From Burkholderiales bacterium (lineage in GTDB: Bacteria > Pseudomonadota > Gammaproteobacteria > Burkholderiales > Burkholderiaceae_D): DNA of 64,000 bases. The notes under the pieces were generated by a model. The model was not told the DNA's origin and made no database searches. It saw only the letters and a program-made list of their open reading frames with translations. The stretch lies in NCBI GenBank assembly GCA_016200895.1, contig JACQDX010000082.1, forward strand, positions 60,977 through 124,976, given 5' to 3'. This document shows positions 47,245-56,407 of the stretch, piece by piece. Both the position numbers and the translations under genes were made by a program. Positions within the stretch are counted from its first letter, which is position 1; the number at the start of each line of letters is the position of its first letter.

Positions 47245-47715
47245 TTGTTTCATGTCGTCCTGGTAGAACCAGAAATACCGCCAAATACTGGCAATATCAT
47301 CCGTCTGTGTGCCAACACTGGTGTACAACTGCATTTGATAGAACCGCTGGGCTTTCCTCTGGATGACTCCAAGATGAAGCGCGCTGGCCTTGATTATCAT
47401 GATTATGCGACCATGAAGGTACATAAAAACTGGGCAGAATTTTGCGCCAGTGAGCAGCCTGACACCAGTCGCATGTTTGCCATGACCACGCATGGCTCCA
47501 CGCCCTTTGCGAATATGACTTTCCAGCCCGGCGACTATTTTGTCTTTGGCGCCGAGACTCGCGGCCTGGCCCCAGAATTGCGCGAGTCCTTCCCCACCAG
47601 CCAGCGCATACGCCTGCCGATGAGACCAGACAATCGCAGCCTGAATTTGTCGAATACTGTGGCCATCGTCGTCTACGAAGCATGGCGTCAGAATGATTTT
47701 GCTGGCGGTAGTTAA
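47245..47715 (+). CDS. trmL: tRNA (cytidine(34)-2'-O)-methyltransferase
   Basis: 156 residues starting with TTG at 47245, preceded by AAGGA at good spacing; the peptide then begins FHVVLVEPEIPPNTGNIIRL as in the family. SPOUT knot motifs: LIEPLGFPLDD, FVFGAETRGL and IRLPMRPDNRSLNLSNTVAI. Methylates the wobble position of leucine tRNAs. Confidence 0.95.
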   Translation: MFHVVLVEPEIPPNTGNIIRLCANTGVQLHLIEPLGFPLDDSKMKRAGLDYHDYATMKVHKNWAEFCASEQPDTSRMFAMTTHGSTPFANMTFQPGDYFVFGAETRGLAPELRESFPTSQRIRLPMRPDNRSLNLSNTVAIVVYEAWRQNDFAGGS

Positions 47716-47776
47716 ACTCTGATGATCATTTTTATTTCTGTACATCAATTATCCAAATTACCACACGGTATTTGAA

Positions 47777-47880
47777 AATTTGGCCCATTTCTCCAAGAAT
47801 CCTTTAGCATACTTGCAGGAGAACAGATTCCAGATAATTATAATTTGGCCCCTTAATTTGGCCCCTGAGTTTGGCACCTT
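47777..47880. repeat. Dispersed AATTTGGCCC direct repeats upstream of the PAS-GGDEF-EAL gene
   Basis: AATTTGGCCC at 47777, 47842 and 47855, with a decayed GAGTTTGGCACC at 47867. The last three are nearly head to tail with about 13-base spacing. Confidence 0.7.
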
Positions 47881-47914
47881 CTTCAGGGCGTAACCCCAAG
47901 GCCAGGACAAGATC

Positions 47915-50401
47915 GTGCAAAATTCGGGAATTGAGCAATTTGGAGATAATCTTCAACAGCTGCGGCATCTGATTGATGCGCTGCCTGTCTGCATTTCTTA
48001 TGTGGATACCGCATACCACTATCAATTCATCAATCAAGTGTATATGGATTGGTTTGGCCTGCCCAGATCAGCAGTCATCAACAAGCACATTGCCGATGTC
48101 ATAGGCGAACCAGCTTTCCAGCACGTGCGCTCGTATATAGCGCAAGCGCTGGCGGGACAAGCTATCTCTTATGAAACCACGGTACCCTATCTGCATGGTG
48201 GGACCCGCACCATTTCTGCTCAATTGCTGCCCGTCTTTGACCACGATGGCAAGGTCAAGGGCTGCTACGCGATGATCGTAGACATCAGCCAGCGCAAGCA
48301 AAGCGAAGAACAATTGCACCTGCATGAAGAGCGCTGGCAACTAGCGCTGGAAGGTTCCGGCGATGGTGTCTGGGACTGGTATCCGCAAACTGGCATAGAG
48401 ATATTGTCTGACCGCCTGCGCGAGATCTATGGCTATGAAAAAGATGAGATTGAAGACTTGTCCGAAGAACTGGACAAGCGCACCCATCCTGACGATCTGA
48501 AACAAATGTTCCTGGACAGACAGGCGCACTTTAATGGCAAGACACCGATTTATATCAACGAACACCGGGTGCAATGCAAGGATGGGCGCTGGAAATGGAT
48601 ACTGACACGCGGTACCGTCATACAGCGCGATGCAAACGGTAGGCCAGTGCGCGTGGTCGGTACTCATACCGATATTTCAGAAAGAAAGCAAGCTGAAGTC
48701 GCCCTGCGCGAAAGTGAAGAACGCCTGCGCATGGCACTATCGGCCACCCATCAGGGTTTATATGATGTGAATGTGCAAACCGGGGATGCCATCGTCAACC
48801 CGGAATATGCGCTCATGCTGGGTTATGCACATGACAGTTTTCAAGAAAACAGAAAGAATTGGGCAGCCAGGGTTCACTCTGCAGATTTTCCTTTGGCGGC
48901 ACGTGCTTTCAGGGAACATCTGGAAGGCAAGAGTGACGAATACCGCGTCGAATTCCGGCAAAAGAAAGCCAACGGCGAATGGGCCTGGATACTCTCGGTC
49001 GGTGCCATAGTCGAATGGGACAGGGACGGCCGACCTCAGCGCATGCTGGGTACCGTGCTCGACATCACAGAAAAGAAAAAAACCGAAGCCCTGATCTGGC
49101 AACAAGCCAATATAGATACCCTGACTGGCTTACCTAACCGCCGCATGTTTTATGACAGGCTGGATCATGATATCAAGCTCAGCAAGCGTCATAAACTGGC
49201 ACTGGCCGTATTGTTCATAGATCTGGATTTTTTCAAGGAAGTCAACGATACCCTGGGCCACTCCACTGGCGATGCCTTGCTGATAGAAGCAGCGCACAGG
49301 CTACGCAATTGCGTCAGGGAAAGCGATACCGTGGCGCGCCTCGGTGGCGATGAATTTACCGTCTCCCTACCAGAAATGCATGAACAAAACCGTGCCGAAA
49401 TCATCGCGCAAAACATCATACGCAGTATGTCAACGCCCTTCCAGTTGGCAGGAGAAGAAATCTATTTATCGGCCAGCGTAGGCATCACCATTTATCCGCG
49501 TGATGCTGACAACCTGGATGACCTGATCAAGCATGCCGATCAAGCCATGTACGCGGCCAAGGCGCAAGGCAGGAATCGTTTCAGTTATTTCACACCCGGT
49601 CTGCAAACTGCGGCGCTGGCGCGCCTGCGCATGACCAATGATTTGCGTGCTGCAATTGCAGACAACAGTCTGCGCGTGTATTTCCAGCCCATCGTCGATA
49701 TCCATACAGGAAAAATACAAAAAGCCGAAGCCCTGGTGCGCTGGCCGCATGCGCAGAGGGGTTTCATCAGCCCTATGGAATTCATACCGATAGCGGAGAC
49801 CAGCGGCCTGATAGTCGCCATCGGTGATCTGGTTTTCCATGAAGCTGTGCATTGGGTCAAGAAATGGCGCGAACTGTATCATCCAGACTTCCAGATCAGT
49901 ATCAATCAGTCGCCTATGGAATTTCAGGGTGATCAGGAGCGCTATGTGAATTGGATACATGACCTGGCACTGCAAAACCTGCCGGGACAGGCAATTACAG
50001 TAGAGATTACCGAGGGATTACTGCTCGATGCCAGCCAGAAAATTACCAGCAAACTTTTGCAATTCCGCGATGCCGGGATACAGGTGGCGCTCGATGATTT
50101 TGGCACCGGCTATTCTTCACTTTCCTACCTGAAGAAATTTGATATCGACTATCTCAAGATAGACCAGTCCTTCATCCGCAACCTGGCGACAGATGCCAGT
50201 GATATTGCCCTGTCTGAAGCCATCATTATGATGGCACACAAGCTGGATTTGAAGGTAGTTGCCGAAGGGGTGGAAACGCAACAGCAGCATGATTTATTGA
50301 AGCAGGCAGGCTGCGATTTTGCGCAAGGCTATTTATTTTCCAAACCGCTGCCACCTGAAGAATTTGAAGTTTTCCTGCAACAAGAATCTTTACGTCGTTG
50401 A
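47915..50401 (+). CDS. PAS-PAS-PAS-GGDEF-EAL sensor protein
   Basis: 828 residues, soluble, starting with GTG at 47915 (no upstream ATG fits the first PAS domain). PAS domains occupy about 12-125, 130-255 and 265-390; each is followed by a PAC-like segment such as TDISERKQAE. The GGDEF domain (about 400-560) has DTLTGLPNRRMFYDRL and LGGDEF, with RESD five residues before it (inhibitory site). The EAL domain (about 570-820) has EALVRW, EITEGLLL, DDFGTGYSSL, KIDQSF, AEGVET and QGYLFSKP, so all metal and catalytic residues are in place. Probably bifunctional or phosphodiesterase-dominant. It overlaps the convergent rfaE gene by 12 bases. Confidence 0.93.
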   Translation: MQNSGIEQFGDNLQQLRHLIDALPVCISYVDTAYHYQFINQVYMDWFGLPRSAVINKHIADVIGEPAFQHVRSYIAQALAGQAISYETTVPYLHGGTRTISAQLLPVFDHDGKVKGCYAMIVDISQRKQSEEQLHLHEERWQLALEGSGDGVWDWYPQTGIEILSDRLREIYGYEKDEIEDLSEELDKRTHPDDLKQMFLDRQAHFNGKTPIYINEHRVQCKDGRWKWILTRGTVIQRDANGRPVRVVGTHTDISERKQAEVALRESEERLRMALSATHQGLYDVNVQTGDAIVNPEYALMLGYAHDSFQENRKNWAARVHSADFPLAARAFREHLEGKSDEYRVEFRQKKANGEWAWILSVGAIVEWDRDGRPQRMLGTVLDITEKKKTEALIWQQANIDTLTGLPNRRMFYDRLDHDIKLSKRHKLALAVLFIDLDFFKEVNDTLGHSTGDALLIEAAHRLRNCVRESDTVARLGGDEFTVSLPEMHEQNRAEIIAQNIIRSMSTPFQLAGEEIYLSASVGITIYPRDADNLDDLIKHADQAMYAAKAQGRNRFSYFTPGLQTAALARLRMTNDLRAAIADNSLRVYFQPIVDIHTGKIQKAEALVRWPHAQRGFISPMEFIPIAETSGLIVAIGDLVFHEAVHWVKKWRELYHPDFQISINQSPMEFQGDQERYVNWIHDLALQNLPGQAITVEITEGLLLDASQKITSKLLQFRDAGIQVALDDFGTGYSSLSYLKKFDIDYLKIDQSFIRNLATDASDIALSEAIIMMAHKLDLKVVAEGVETQQQHDLLKQAGCDFAQGYLFSKPLPPEEFEVFLQQESLRR

Positions 50402-50869
50402 CCTGACCCTGGCCAGCAATTTGCTGGTCGAACGGTCATGCTCAAAATCAATCGCAGCTACCGTGCCACCATAAGCCAGCACAGCCTGACCTTCAGGTAT
50501 GGCCGTCATATCGTAATCACCACCTTTGACATACACATCAGGGCGCGCCGCCAGCACTGCTTGCAAAGCAGTGTCTTCATCAAACTCCACCACCAGGCTG
50601 ACTGCCTCCAAAGCGGCCAGCACCGCCATGCGGTCTTCACAGGTATTGACAGGCCGGTCATCACCCTTGCCCAGACGCTTGACCGAGGCATCGGTATTCA
50701 CGGCGACAACCAGCGAAGCCCCGAATTCGCGCGCGTCAGCGAGATAGCTGACATGACCGCGATGCAGGATGTCGAATACGCCGTTGGTCATGACTACCGG
50801 TTTTGGGAGCTTGCGTACACGTTCCGCCAATTGCTCGCGGGTAGTGAGTTTTTTTTCGAATTCTGGCAT
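50390..50869 (-). CDS. rfaE2: D-glycero-beta-D-manno-heptose 1-phosphate adenylyltransferase
   Basis: 159 residues, the C-terminal-type half of E. coli HldE as a separate protein. Motifs: VVMTNGVFDILHRGHVSYL (H-x-G-H), VNTDASVKRLGKGDDRPVN and YVKGGDY. Makes ADP-heptose for the lipopolysaccharide inner core. The ATG at 50869 is used; an extension to 50935 runs into repeat sequence. The kinase half is not in the window. Confidence 0.94.
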   Translation of the reverse strand: MPEFEKKLTTREQLAERVRKLPKPVVMTNGVFDILHRGHVSYLADAREFGASLVVAVNTDASVKRLGKGDDRPVNTCEDRMAVLAALEAVSLVVEFDEDTALQAVLAARPDVYVKGGDYDMTAIPEGQAVLAYGGTVAAIDFEHDRSTSKLLARVRSTT

Positions 50870-50904
50870 AGGAAACTTTGTGGGTATTTTACGAAAACCA
50901 CTAA

Positions 50905-51110
50905 CCACAGAGGCACGGAGACACAGAGAAAGCACAGAGAAAACCGAAATCGCATTTTTTCGTAGGTTGGGCTACGGTTTACCAGCCCAACACTCTGCCT
51001 TTGATAAACGAATACGTTATTTATATGCCGAGTGTTGGGCTGATAAAACGTAGCCCAACCTACAATTTTCGGCTTTTCCCTGGGTGTCTCTGCGCCTCTG
51101 TGCTGAGAGG
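50905..51110. repeat. Composite nested palindromic repeat
   Basis: Outer arms of the form CCACAGAGGCACGGAGACAC (from 50905) pair with the complementary GTGTCTCTGCGCCTCTGTG (51084-51102). Inside, GTAGGTTGGGCTACG (50962-50976) pairs perfectly with 51049-51063, and AGCCCAACACTC (50984-50995) pairs perfectly with 51030-51041. Both repeat types are known as dispersed sequences in many bacterial genomes. This fills most of the 305-base gap between rfaE2 and the di-iron gene; no gene is present. Confidence 0.88.
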
Positions 51111-51126
51111 TCTTGAATCTATAAAT

Positions 51127-51151
51127 AAAAAAGCCGCTAATGATTAGCGGC
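51127..51151 (-). terminator. Intrinsic terminator after the di-iron gene
   Basis: GCCGCTAA (51133-51140), 3-base loop, TTAGCGGC (51144-51151). Read on the minus strand it is followed by TTTTTTATTTAT, 24 bases after the stop. Confidence 0.9.
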
Positions 51152-51174
51152 GATTGTACAGGCTCAAACCAGGT

Positions 51175-52038
51175 TTATGCAGCACTAGGCAAACTGCCAG
51201 GCAAAATAACCAGTCTTTGTGCGACTTCCTTGCGATAGCGGTTCAGGTCTTGCACCGTCTCGAAAGTACGCTCGAACAGCAGCGACATATTGTGCAAAAT
51301 GCGGTCGACGACTTTCTTTTCCCATACGCCATCGAACTTGATCTGACCATCGAGCCAGCGTTCCAGCCAGTCAGGGTCAGGCAAGCGCGACTGTATGGTG
51401 TCGTTAGGGAACAATGCCTGGTTGACATGCAAGTTGGTAGGATGTAAAGGTTTTTCAGTACGTCTGGCAGATGCCATCAAGACGCCAATTTTTGAAAACG
51501 CAGCGCGTGCCACGTCGCCCATTTCTGCCAGGGATTTCTTCATATAGCGCAGATAAGCACCGCCATGGCGCGCCTCATCCTGGCTGATGATCTTGTAGAT
51601 ATGTTTGATGACAGGCTCGGTATGCCAGTCAGAGGCACAACGATACCAGTGGTTCAGGCGTATTTCACCGCAAAAATGCAGCATCAGGGTTTCCAGCGGT
51701 GGCGCAGGATCAAACTCGAAGCGTACATTGTCGAGTTCTTTTTCAGTCGGCACCAGCTCAGGATGGAAACGGCGCAGGTATTCCATCAAGACCAGGGAAT
51801 GTTTTTGTTCTTCAAAAAACCAGATGGACATGAAGGCGCAAAAGTCGCTGTCGCCCCGGTTGTCCCGCAAGAACATTTCTGTTGCAGGCAAGGCAGACCA
51901 TTCAGTAATGGCATTCATCTTGATGGTTTGCGCCTGCTCAAGCGTCAATTTGCTGGCGTCATATTTATCCCAGGGGATATCTGATTCCATATTCCAGCGC
52001 ACTTGCTCCAAAGACTTAAACAATTCAGGGTAAAGCAT
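51175..52038 (-). CDS. Di-iron ferritin-like protein related to acyl-ACP desaturases
   Basis: 287 residues from the ATG at 52038 (AGAGG upstream). Helical, with carboxylate/histidine motifs of a non-heme di-iron site: E-W near 46, FFEEQKHSLVLM (E-x2-H), FCGEIRLNHWY (E) and ISQDEARHGGAY (E-x2-H). It lacks membrane helices. Such proteins perform O2-dependent desaturation or hydroxylation. The exact substrate is unknown; a fatty-acid role is a guess from resemblance. It is a single-gene unit ended by a terminator. Confidence 0.7.
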   Translation of the reverse strand: MLYPELFKSLEQVRWNMESDIPWDKYDASKLTLEQAQTIKMNAITEWSALPATEMFLRDNRGDSDFCAFMSIWFFEEQKHSLVLMEYLRRFHPELVPTEKELDNVRFEFDPAPPLETLMLHFCGEIRLNHWYRCASDWHTEPVIKHIYKIISQDEARHGGAYLRYMKKSLAEMGDVARAAFSKIGVLMASARRTEKPLHPTNLHVNQALFPNDTIQSRLPDPDWLERWLDGQIKFDGVWEKKVVDRILHNMSLLFERTFETVQDLNRYRKEVAQRLVILPGSLPSAA

Positions 52039-52160
52039 GGTCAACCTCTGATAAAAATTGCGGAAATTAGAATAATTTGCCTAATTTTACCAGAGAGATG
52101 TGACACCTTCACGACAGTGCCTGAATTGCTTAAAATTTAGGCGGGAATGCAAGGGATACA

Positions 52161-52349
52161 AGACTTGTGCAAAATTGCCCCAGCAAGGCCTTACCTGGGA
52201 AAACTCCCTTGCAAGGGAGTTTCGTTTCATCTGCGGACAATATGTTGTCCAAAACCCCGATTGCACTGTAGTGACGAAGACAGCAAGAATAGTACGCGGC
52301 TCCCAGGAGAGGAGCTGCAACGCAACTAGGGCGGTTTTTGCGCAAGTCT
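52161..52349. repeat. Intergenic palindromic repeat, family copy 2, with an internal insertion
   Basis: Outer arms AGACTTGTGCAAAATT (52161-52176) and TTTTTGCGCAAGTCT (52335-52349). It shares CCCCAGCAAGGC, GACGAAGACAG and GCTGCAACGC with copy 1, but about 80 bases are inserted after AAGGC. The insertion holds two extra perfect hairpins: a 22-bp palindrome at 52201-52222 and GGACAA/TTGTCC at 52235-52250. The right end touches the cysB stop codon. This is the only content of the 309-base gap between the di-iron gene and cysB. Confidence 0.82.
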
Positions 52350-53280
52350 ATGCTATTTCGTTTTCACTGACTGCTTGCCTTACCTCATCCCTGTCCAGAT
52401 TAGGTGCAAACTGTTGTATGAATTCATAGGTATAAGCACGCAGATAGGCACCACGGCGTACTGCCAGACGCGTGACATTTGATGCAAACAAATGGCTGGC
52501 TGCTATCGTCCTCAGGCCGTGCGCACGTTGCACTTCTATCGCCATTGATGCCACCAGCCCCACACCCAGACCCAAGGCCACATATTGCTGGATAACGTCA
52601 GAATCCATGGCCGTCAGGACGATATCAGTACGCAAGCCAGCCAGACGGAAGGCGTCATCAATGTGACCACGGCCAGTAAAGCCAACGTCATAGGTAATCA
52701 GTGGGTAATTCGCCAGATCTTCCAGCGTCAACTCCCCCTTCTCCAGCAAAGGATGACCTTCTGGCACCACAACAACGTGATTCCATTCATAGCAAGCGAA
52801 AGAGGCCAGGTCCTTGAACTGCGACAGACCTTCAGTAGCAATACCGATATCCGCCTTGCCAGACAATACCCATTCAGCAATATGTTCCGGCGAACTTTGC
52901 TGCAGGGCAATGCGCACATCCGGAAAAGCCTGACGAAAACCTTGTACTACCTTGGGCAAGACATAACGCGCCTGGGTATGGGTAGTGGCTATCGTCAGCG
53001 TACCCTTGGACTGGTCAGAATAGTCTTCGCCAGCCTGACGCAGGTTTTCTGCCTCCAGCAACAATCGCTCTATGATGGGCAAAATATCCTTGCCCGGCTC
53101 GGTCAGGCCGGTCAGGCGTTTGCCATTGCGCTCGAAAATATCGACGCCAAGCTCTTCTTCGAGTTCACGTATCTGGCGGCTGACGCCAGGCTGCGAAGTG
53201 AACAACACATTCGCCACTTCAGTCAGGTTATAACCGCGACGAGAAGCTTCACGGATGGAGCGTAGTTGTTGGAAATTCAT
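52348..53280 (-). CDS. cysB: CysB-type LysR-family regulator of sulfur assimilation
   Basis: 310 residues. Helix-turn-helix MNFQQLRSIREASRRGYNLTEVA...TSQPGVSRQIRELEEELG at the N-terminus, with the CysB/Cbl-specific NGKRLTGLTEPG. The ligand domain contains TIATTHTQARYVLPKV and the typical DADVIQQYVALGLGVGLVA-like segment (here with DSDV). Activates sulfate and sulfonate genes upon sulfur limitation, sensing acetylserine or sulfate. It lies 18 bases after cysA, so it is cotranscribed with the transporter. Confidence 0.95.
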   Translation of the reverse strand: MNFQQLRSIREASRRGYNLTEVANVLFTSQPGVSRQIRELEEELGVDIFERNGKRLTGLTEPGKDILPIIERLLLEAENLRQAGEDYSDQSKGTLTIATTHTQARYVLPKVVQGFRQAFPDVRIALQQSSPEHIAEWVLSGKADIGIATEGLSQFKDLASFACYEWNHVVVVPEGHPLLEKGELTLEDLANYPLITYDVGFTGRGHIDDAFRLAGLRTDIVLTAMDSDVIQQYVALGLGVGLVASMAIEVQRAHGLRTIAASHLFASNVTRLAVRRGAYLRAYTYEFIQQFAPNLDRDEVRQAVSENEIA

Positions 53281-53298
53281 GGGGCACCTTATTCTTTA

Positions 53299-54363
53299 TT
53301 ATTGAGTGTCAACAAAAACGTGAAGACGCTTGGGTCTTACAACCAGCGCTTCACCGACTTTGAGTTTCAGTTGTTCATAACGTTCTGTGGAAATCATGGC
53401 CTCTACCAGTTCACCGTTGTCATCTCTTTCGAGTTCCAGCTGGGCCAGCGGGCCTATGCTGTGGACTCGGCGTAATTGCACATTGAGGCCTGCCGCACCA
53501 GGGGAATAACGGTCTATTTCCAGCTCATGCGGACGCACATAACCGGTACCAAAAGCGTCACGTGTATCAGCATGGCCAGGTGCTTCAAAAGGTACGCCAC
53601 CAGCATCGAGTATGCCTTCATGAATGCGGCCACGGAACAGGTTCACATTACCCAGGAAGCCGTACACAAAAGGTGTGGCCGGATGATGGTATACCTCGGC
53701 CGGAGCACCTACCTGTTCAACCTTGCCATGATTCATCAGCACGATCTTGTCGGCTACTTCCAGCGCTTCTTCCTGATCATGCGTGACAAAAATACTGGTG
53801 ACATGCAATTCATCATGCAGGCGGCGCAACCAGCGGCGCAATTCCTTGCGCACCTTGGCATCCAGCGCGCCGAAGGGCTCATCCAGCAAGAGTACACGCG
53901 GTTCCACCGCCAATGCACGTGCCAGCGCAATACGCTGACGCTGGCCACCAGACAATTGTGGTGGATAGCGGTCAGCCAGCCAGTCGAGCTGCACCAGTTC
54001 CAGCAACTTGGTGACTTTCTCTTTGATCTCACTTTCTGAAGGACGCAGATGACGCGGTTTGACGCGCAAGCCAAAAGCGATGTTTTCAAAGATCGTCATA
54101 TGCTTGAACAAGGCATAATGCTGGAACACAAAACCGACCTGTCGTTCACGCACATGCTGGGCCGAGGCATCTTGCCCATCGAGCAAAACCTGGCCGCTGT
54201 CTGCATATTCCAGACCGGCGATGATGCGCAGCAGAGTGGTCTTGCCACAGCCTGATGGTCCCAGCAAGGCGGTCAATTCTCCATTCGGAAAATCCAGCGA
54301 GACATTGTCCAGTGCAGTGAAATTGCCAAAGCGTTTTTGTAATTGACTAACAGCGATACTCAC
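53299..54363 (-). CDS. cysA: Sulfate/thiosulfate ABC transporter ATP-binding protein
   Basis: 354 residues from a GTG at 54363 (AGGGG upstream). Walker [19 protein letters not shown], signature [19 protein letters not shown], Walker [12 protein letters not shown], then a C-terminal TOBE-like domain with [12 protein letters not shown]. Energises sulfate import with CysT and CysW. Confidence 0.97.
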   Translation of the reverse strand: MSIAVSQLQKRFGNFTALDNVSLDFPNGELTALLGPSGCGKTTLLRIIAGLEYADSGQVLLDGQDASAQHVRERQVGFVFQHYALFKHMTIFENIAFGLRVKPRHLRPSESEIKEKVTKLLELVQLDWLADRYPPQLSGGQRQRIALARALAVEPRVLLLDEPFGALDAKVRKELRRWLRRLHDELHVTSIFVTHDQEEALEVADKIVLMNHGKVEQVGAPAEVYHHPATPFVYGFLGNVNLFRGRIHEGILDAGGVPFEAPGHADTRDAFGTGYVRPHELEIDRYSPGAAGLNVQLRRVHSIGPLAQLELERDDNGELVEAMISTERYEQLKLKVGEALVVRPKRLHVFVDTQ

Positions 54364-54381
54364 GGTGAACCCCTTCTCTCT

Positions 54382-55275
54382 TTATTCTTGTGGCAACTGA
54401 CGGTTTTCATTGGTACGCCATTCGACTATTGTTTTAAGCGCGAGTGTCAGCAAGGCCAGCAGGGTCAGCAATGATGCGACAGCAAATGCGGCAGTGAAGT
54501 TGTACTCGTTATATAAAATTTCGACTTGCAGTGGCATGGTATTGGTCTCGCCACGGATATGACCAGACACCACTGATACCGCACCAAATTCACCCATGGC
54601 ACGTGCATTACACAAGATCACGCCATACAGCAAACCCCATTTGATATTCGGCAAAGTCACGTACCAGAAAGTCTTCCAGCCAGATGCGCCGAGCACCAGT
54701 GCTGCTTCTTCTTCTTCGCTACCCTGTGCCTGCATCAGTGGTATCAATTCACGTGCCACAAAGGGAAAGGTCACGAAGATGGTTGCCAATACGATGCCGG
54801 GTACAGCAAACAAAATCTTGATTTCATGATCGCGCAGCCATTCACCAAACCAGCCCTGGGCACCGAACAGCAAGACATAGATCAGGCCAGAAATAACCGG
54901 TGATACCGAAAACGGTAAGTCTATGAGTGTCAGCAAGACATTCTTGCCACGAAATTCAAACTTGGCGATCGTCCAGGCTGCAGCCACACCAAATACCAGG
55001 TTCAATGGCACGGCGATACCAGCTGCAATCAGGGTCAGCTTTATAGCTGACAGGGCATCTGGTTCTATGATGGCAGCCAGGTAAACTTGCCAGCCTTTTT
55101 TCAGGGCTTCGGCAAAAACGGCGGCCAATGGCACAAATAAAAACAGGGTCAGAAAAGCCAGTGCTGTCAGCGTCAAAACGACGCGTACCCAGAATGGTTC
55201 CAGCGTTGCTGCTGGTGTAATCACGGGCTCATAGCTGCGCGGCGCAACTGGGGCGATGATGGTCGCTGTTGTCAT
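54382..55275 (-). CDS. cysW: Sulfate ABC transporter permease CysW
   Basis: 297 residues, six helices, with the EAA-type ATPase-docking loop [23 protein letters not shown] and the closing [26 protein letters not shown] of CysW. Two bases separate it from cysT. Confidence 0.97.
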   Translation of the reverse strand: MTTATIIAPVAPRSYEPVITPAATLEPFWVRVVLTLTALAFLTLFLFVPLAAVFAEALKKGWQVYLAAIIEPDALSAIKLTLIAAGIAVPLNLVFGVAAAWTIAKFEFRGKNVLLTLIDLPFSVSPVISGLIYVLLFGAQGWFGEWLRDHEIKILFAVPGIVLATIFVTFPFVARELIPLMQAQGSEEEEAALVLGASGWKTFWYVTLPNIKWGLLYGVILCNARAMGEFGAVSVVSGHIRGETNTMPLQVEILYNEYNFTAAFAVASLLTLLALLTLALKTIVEWRTNENRQLPQE

Positions 55276-55277
55276 GA

Positions 55278-56132
55278 TCAGTCTCTTCCTGCATTTTGTC
55301 GGCTGCGTGTCCAGGCTTGCAGGGCATTAATGGCCAGCAACAGACTGAAAGACAGCAAGAGCATGACCACGGCAATCGCAGTTGCCCCGGCATAGTCATA
55401 TTGTTCGAGTTTGGTAATCATGAATAGCGGTGTAATTTCAGAAATCATGGGCATATTGCCAGCGATAAAAATCACTGAACCGTATTCGCCGGTGGCACGG
55501 GCAAAGGCCAGCGCAAAGCCTGTCAGCAAGGCGGGCAAGATACTAGGCAAAATCACGCGCAAGAAAGTTTGCAGATGACTGGCACCCAGGCTGACGGCGG
55601 CTTCTTCCAGTTCTTTTTCTGCTTCTTCCAATACAGGTTGTACGGTGCGCACAACAAAAGGCAGGCCTATGAAAGTCAGCGCAATCAAAATACCCAAAGG
55701 CGTGTAAGCGACCTTGATGCCCAATGGTGTCAGCAATTTGCCTATCCAGCCATTTGGTGCATACAGGGTTGCCAGGGTAATGCCAGCAACGGCAGTAGGC
55801 AGGGCAAACGGTAAATCCACCAATGCATCGATCAGTCGCTTGCCAGGAAACTTGTAGCGCACCAGCACCCAGGCGACGATGCCACCAAAGAAGACATTGA
55901 TTAACGCACCCAGCAGGGAGGCACCAAAAGTCAGGCGATAAGAAGCCATGACGCGGTCAGAAGTGACGGTGTTCCAGAAAGCTTCCCAGGTCATGGTAAA
56001 GGTTTTCAGGAAGACCGCTGAAAGCGGTATCAGGACGATCAAGCCCAGATAAAACAGGGTAAAACCCAGGGAAAGGTGAAAGCCGGGCATCACCTGTCTT
56101 GCCCTTTTATTTGATCCTAGAAACTGCGCCAT
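55278..56132 (-). CDS. cysT: Sulfate ABC transporter permease CysT
   Basis: 284 residues, six helices, with [21 protein letters not shown] and the EAA loop [25 protein letters not shown], ending [22 protein letters not shown]. An internal methionine at 56090 is an alternative start. First gene of cysT-cysW-cysA-cysB; no sulfate-binding protein gene lies in front of it. Confidence 0.96.
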   Translation of the reverse strand: MAQFLGSNKRARQVMPGFHLSLGFTLFYLGLIVLIPLSAVFLKTFTMTWEAFWNTVTSDRVMASYRLTFGASLLGALINVFFGGIVAWVLVRYKFPGKRLIDALVDLPFALPTAVAGITLATLYAPNGWIGKLLTPLGIKVAYTPLGILIALTFIGLPFVVRTVQPVLEEAEKELEEAAVSLGASHLQTFLRVILPSILPALLTGFALAFARATGEYGSVIFIAGNMPMISEITPLFMITKLEQYDYAGATAIAVVMLLLSFSLLLAINALQAWTRSRQNAGRD

Positions 56133-56407
56133 GCTTAGCCTTTATTACAGATATGACTATTAATGAGCAATCTTCCCAGTATTTTGTTATATAGAAAACG
56201 AATTTTTTCTTATTCTTAAATACGTTTTTCGTATATAGATTAGTCTCTAATATCAAAAATGCCCAAAAATTATTCATAAGGCACTTATTTGAAGGTCCTT
56301 ATGCATTTTCCTGTTTTGCATATGCGAAACGCGCAAAAACGCAGAGACCACCTCTGCATTCATGTATCAGTGATCCCTGCGCTTAATTTGTTCAGATGTT
56401 GAAAAAC
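56133..56407 (-). promoter_or_regulatory. AT-rich leader of the cysTWAB operon
   Basis: 275 bases without a gene. Around 56195-56240 lies an AT-rich imperfect dyad: ATATAGAAAACGAATTTT, then ATACGTTTTTCGTATATAG, including the small palindrome TACGTTTTTCGTA. CysB sites are AT-rich and poorly conserved, so this is a plausible CysB target, but I cannot place boxes with certainty. Confidence 0.4.
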
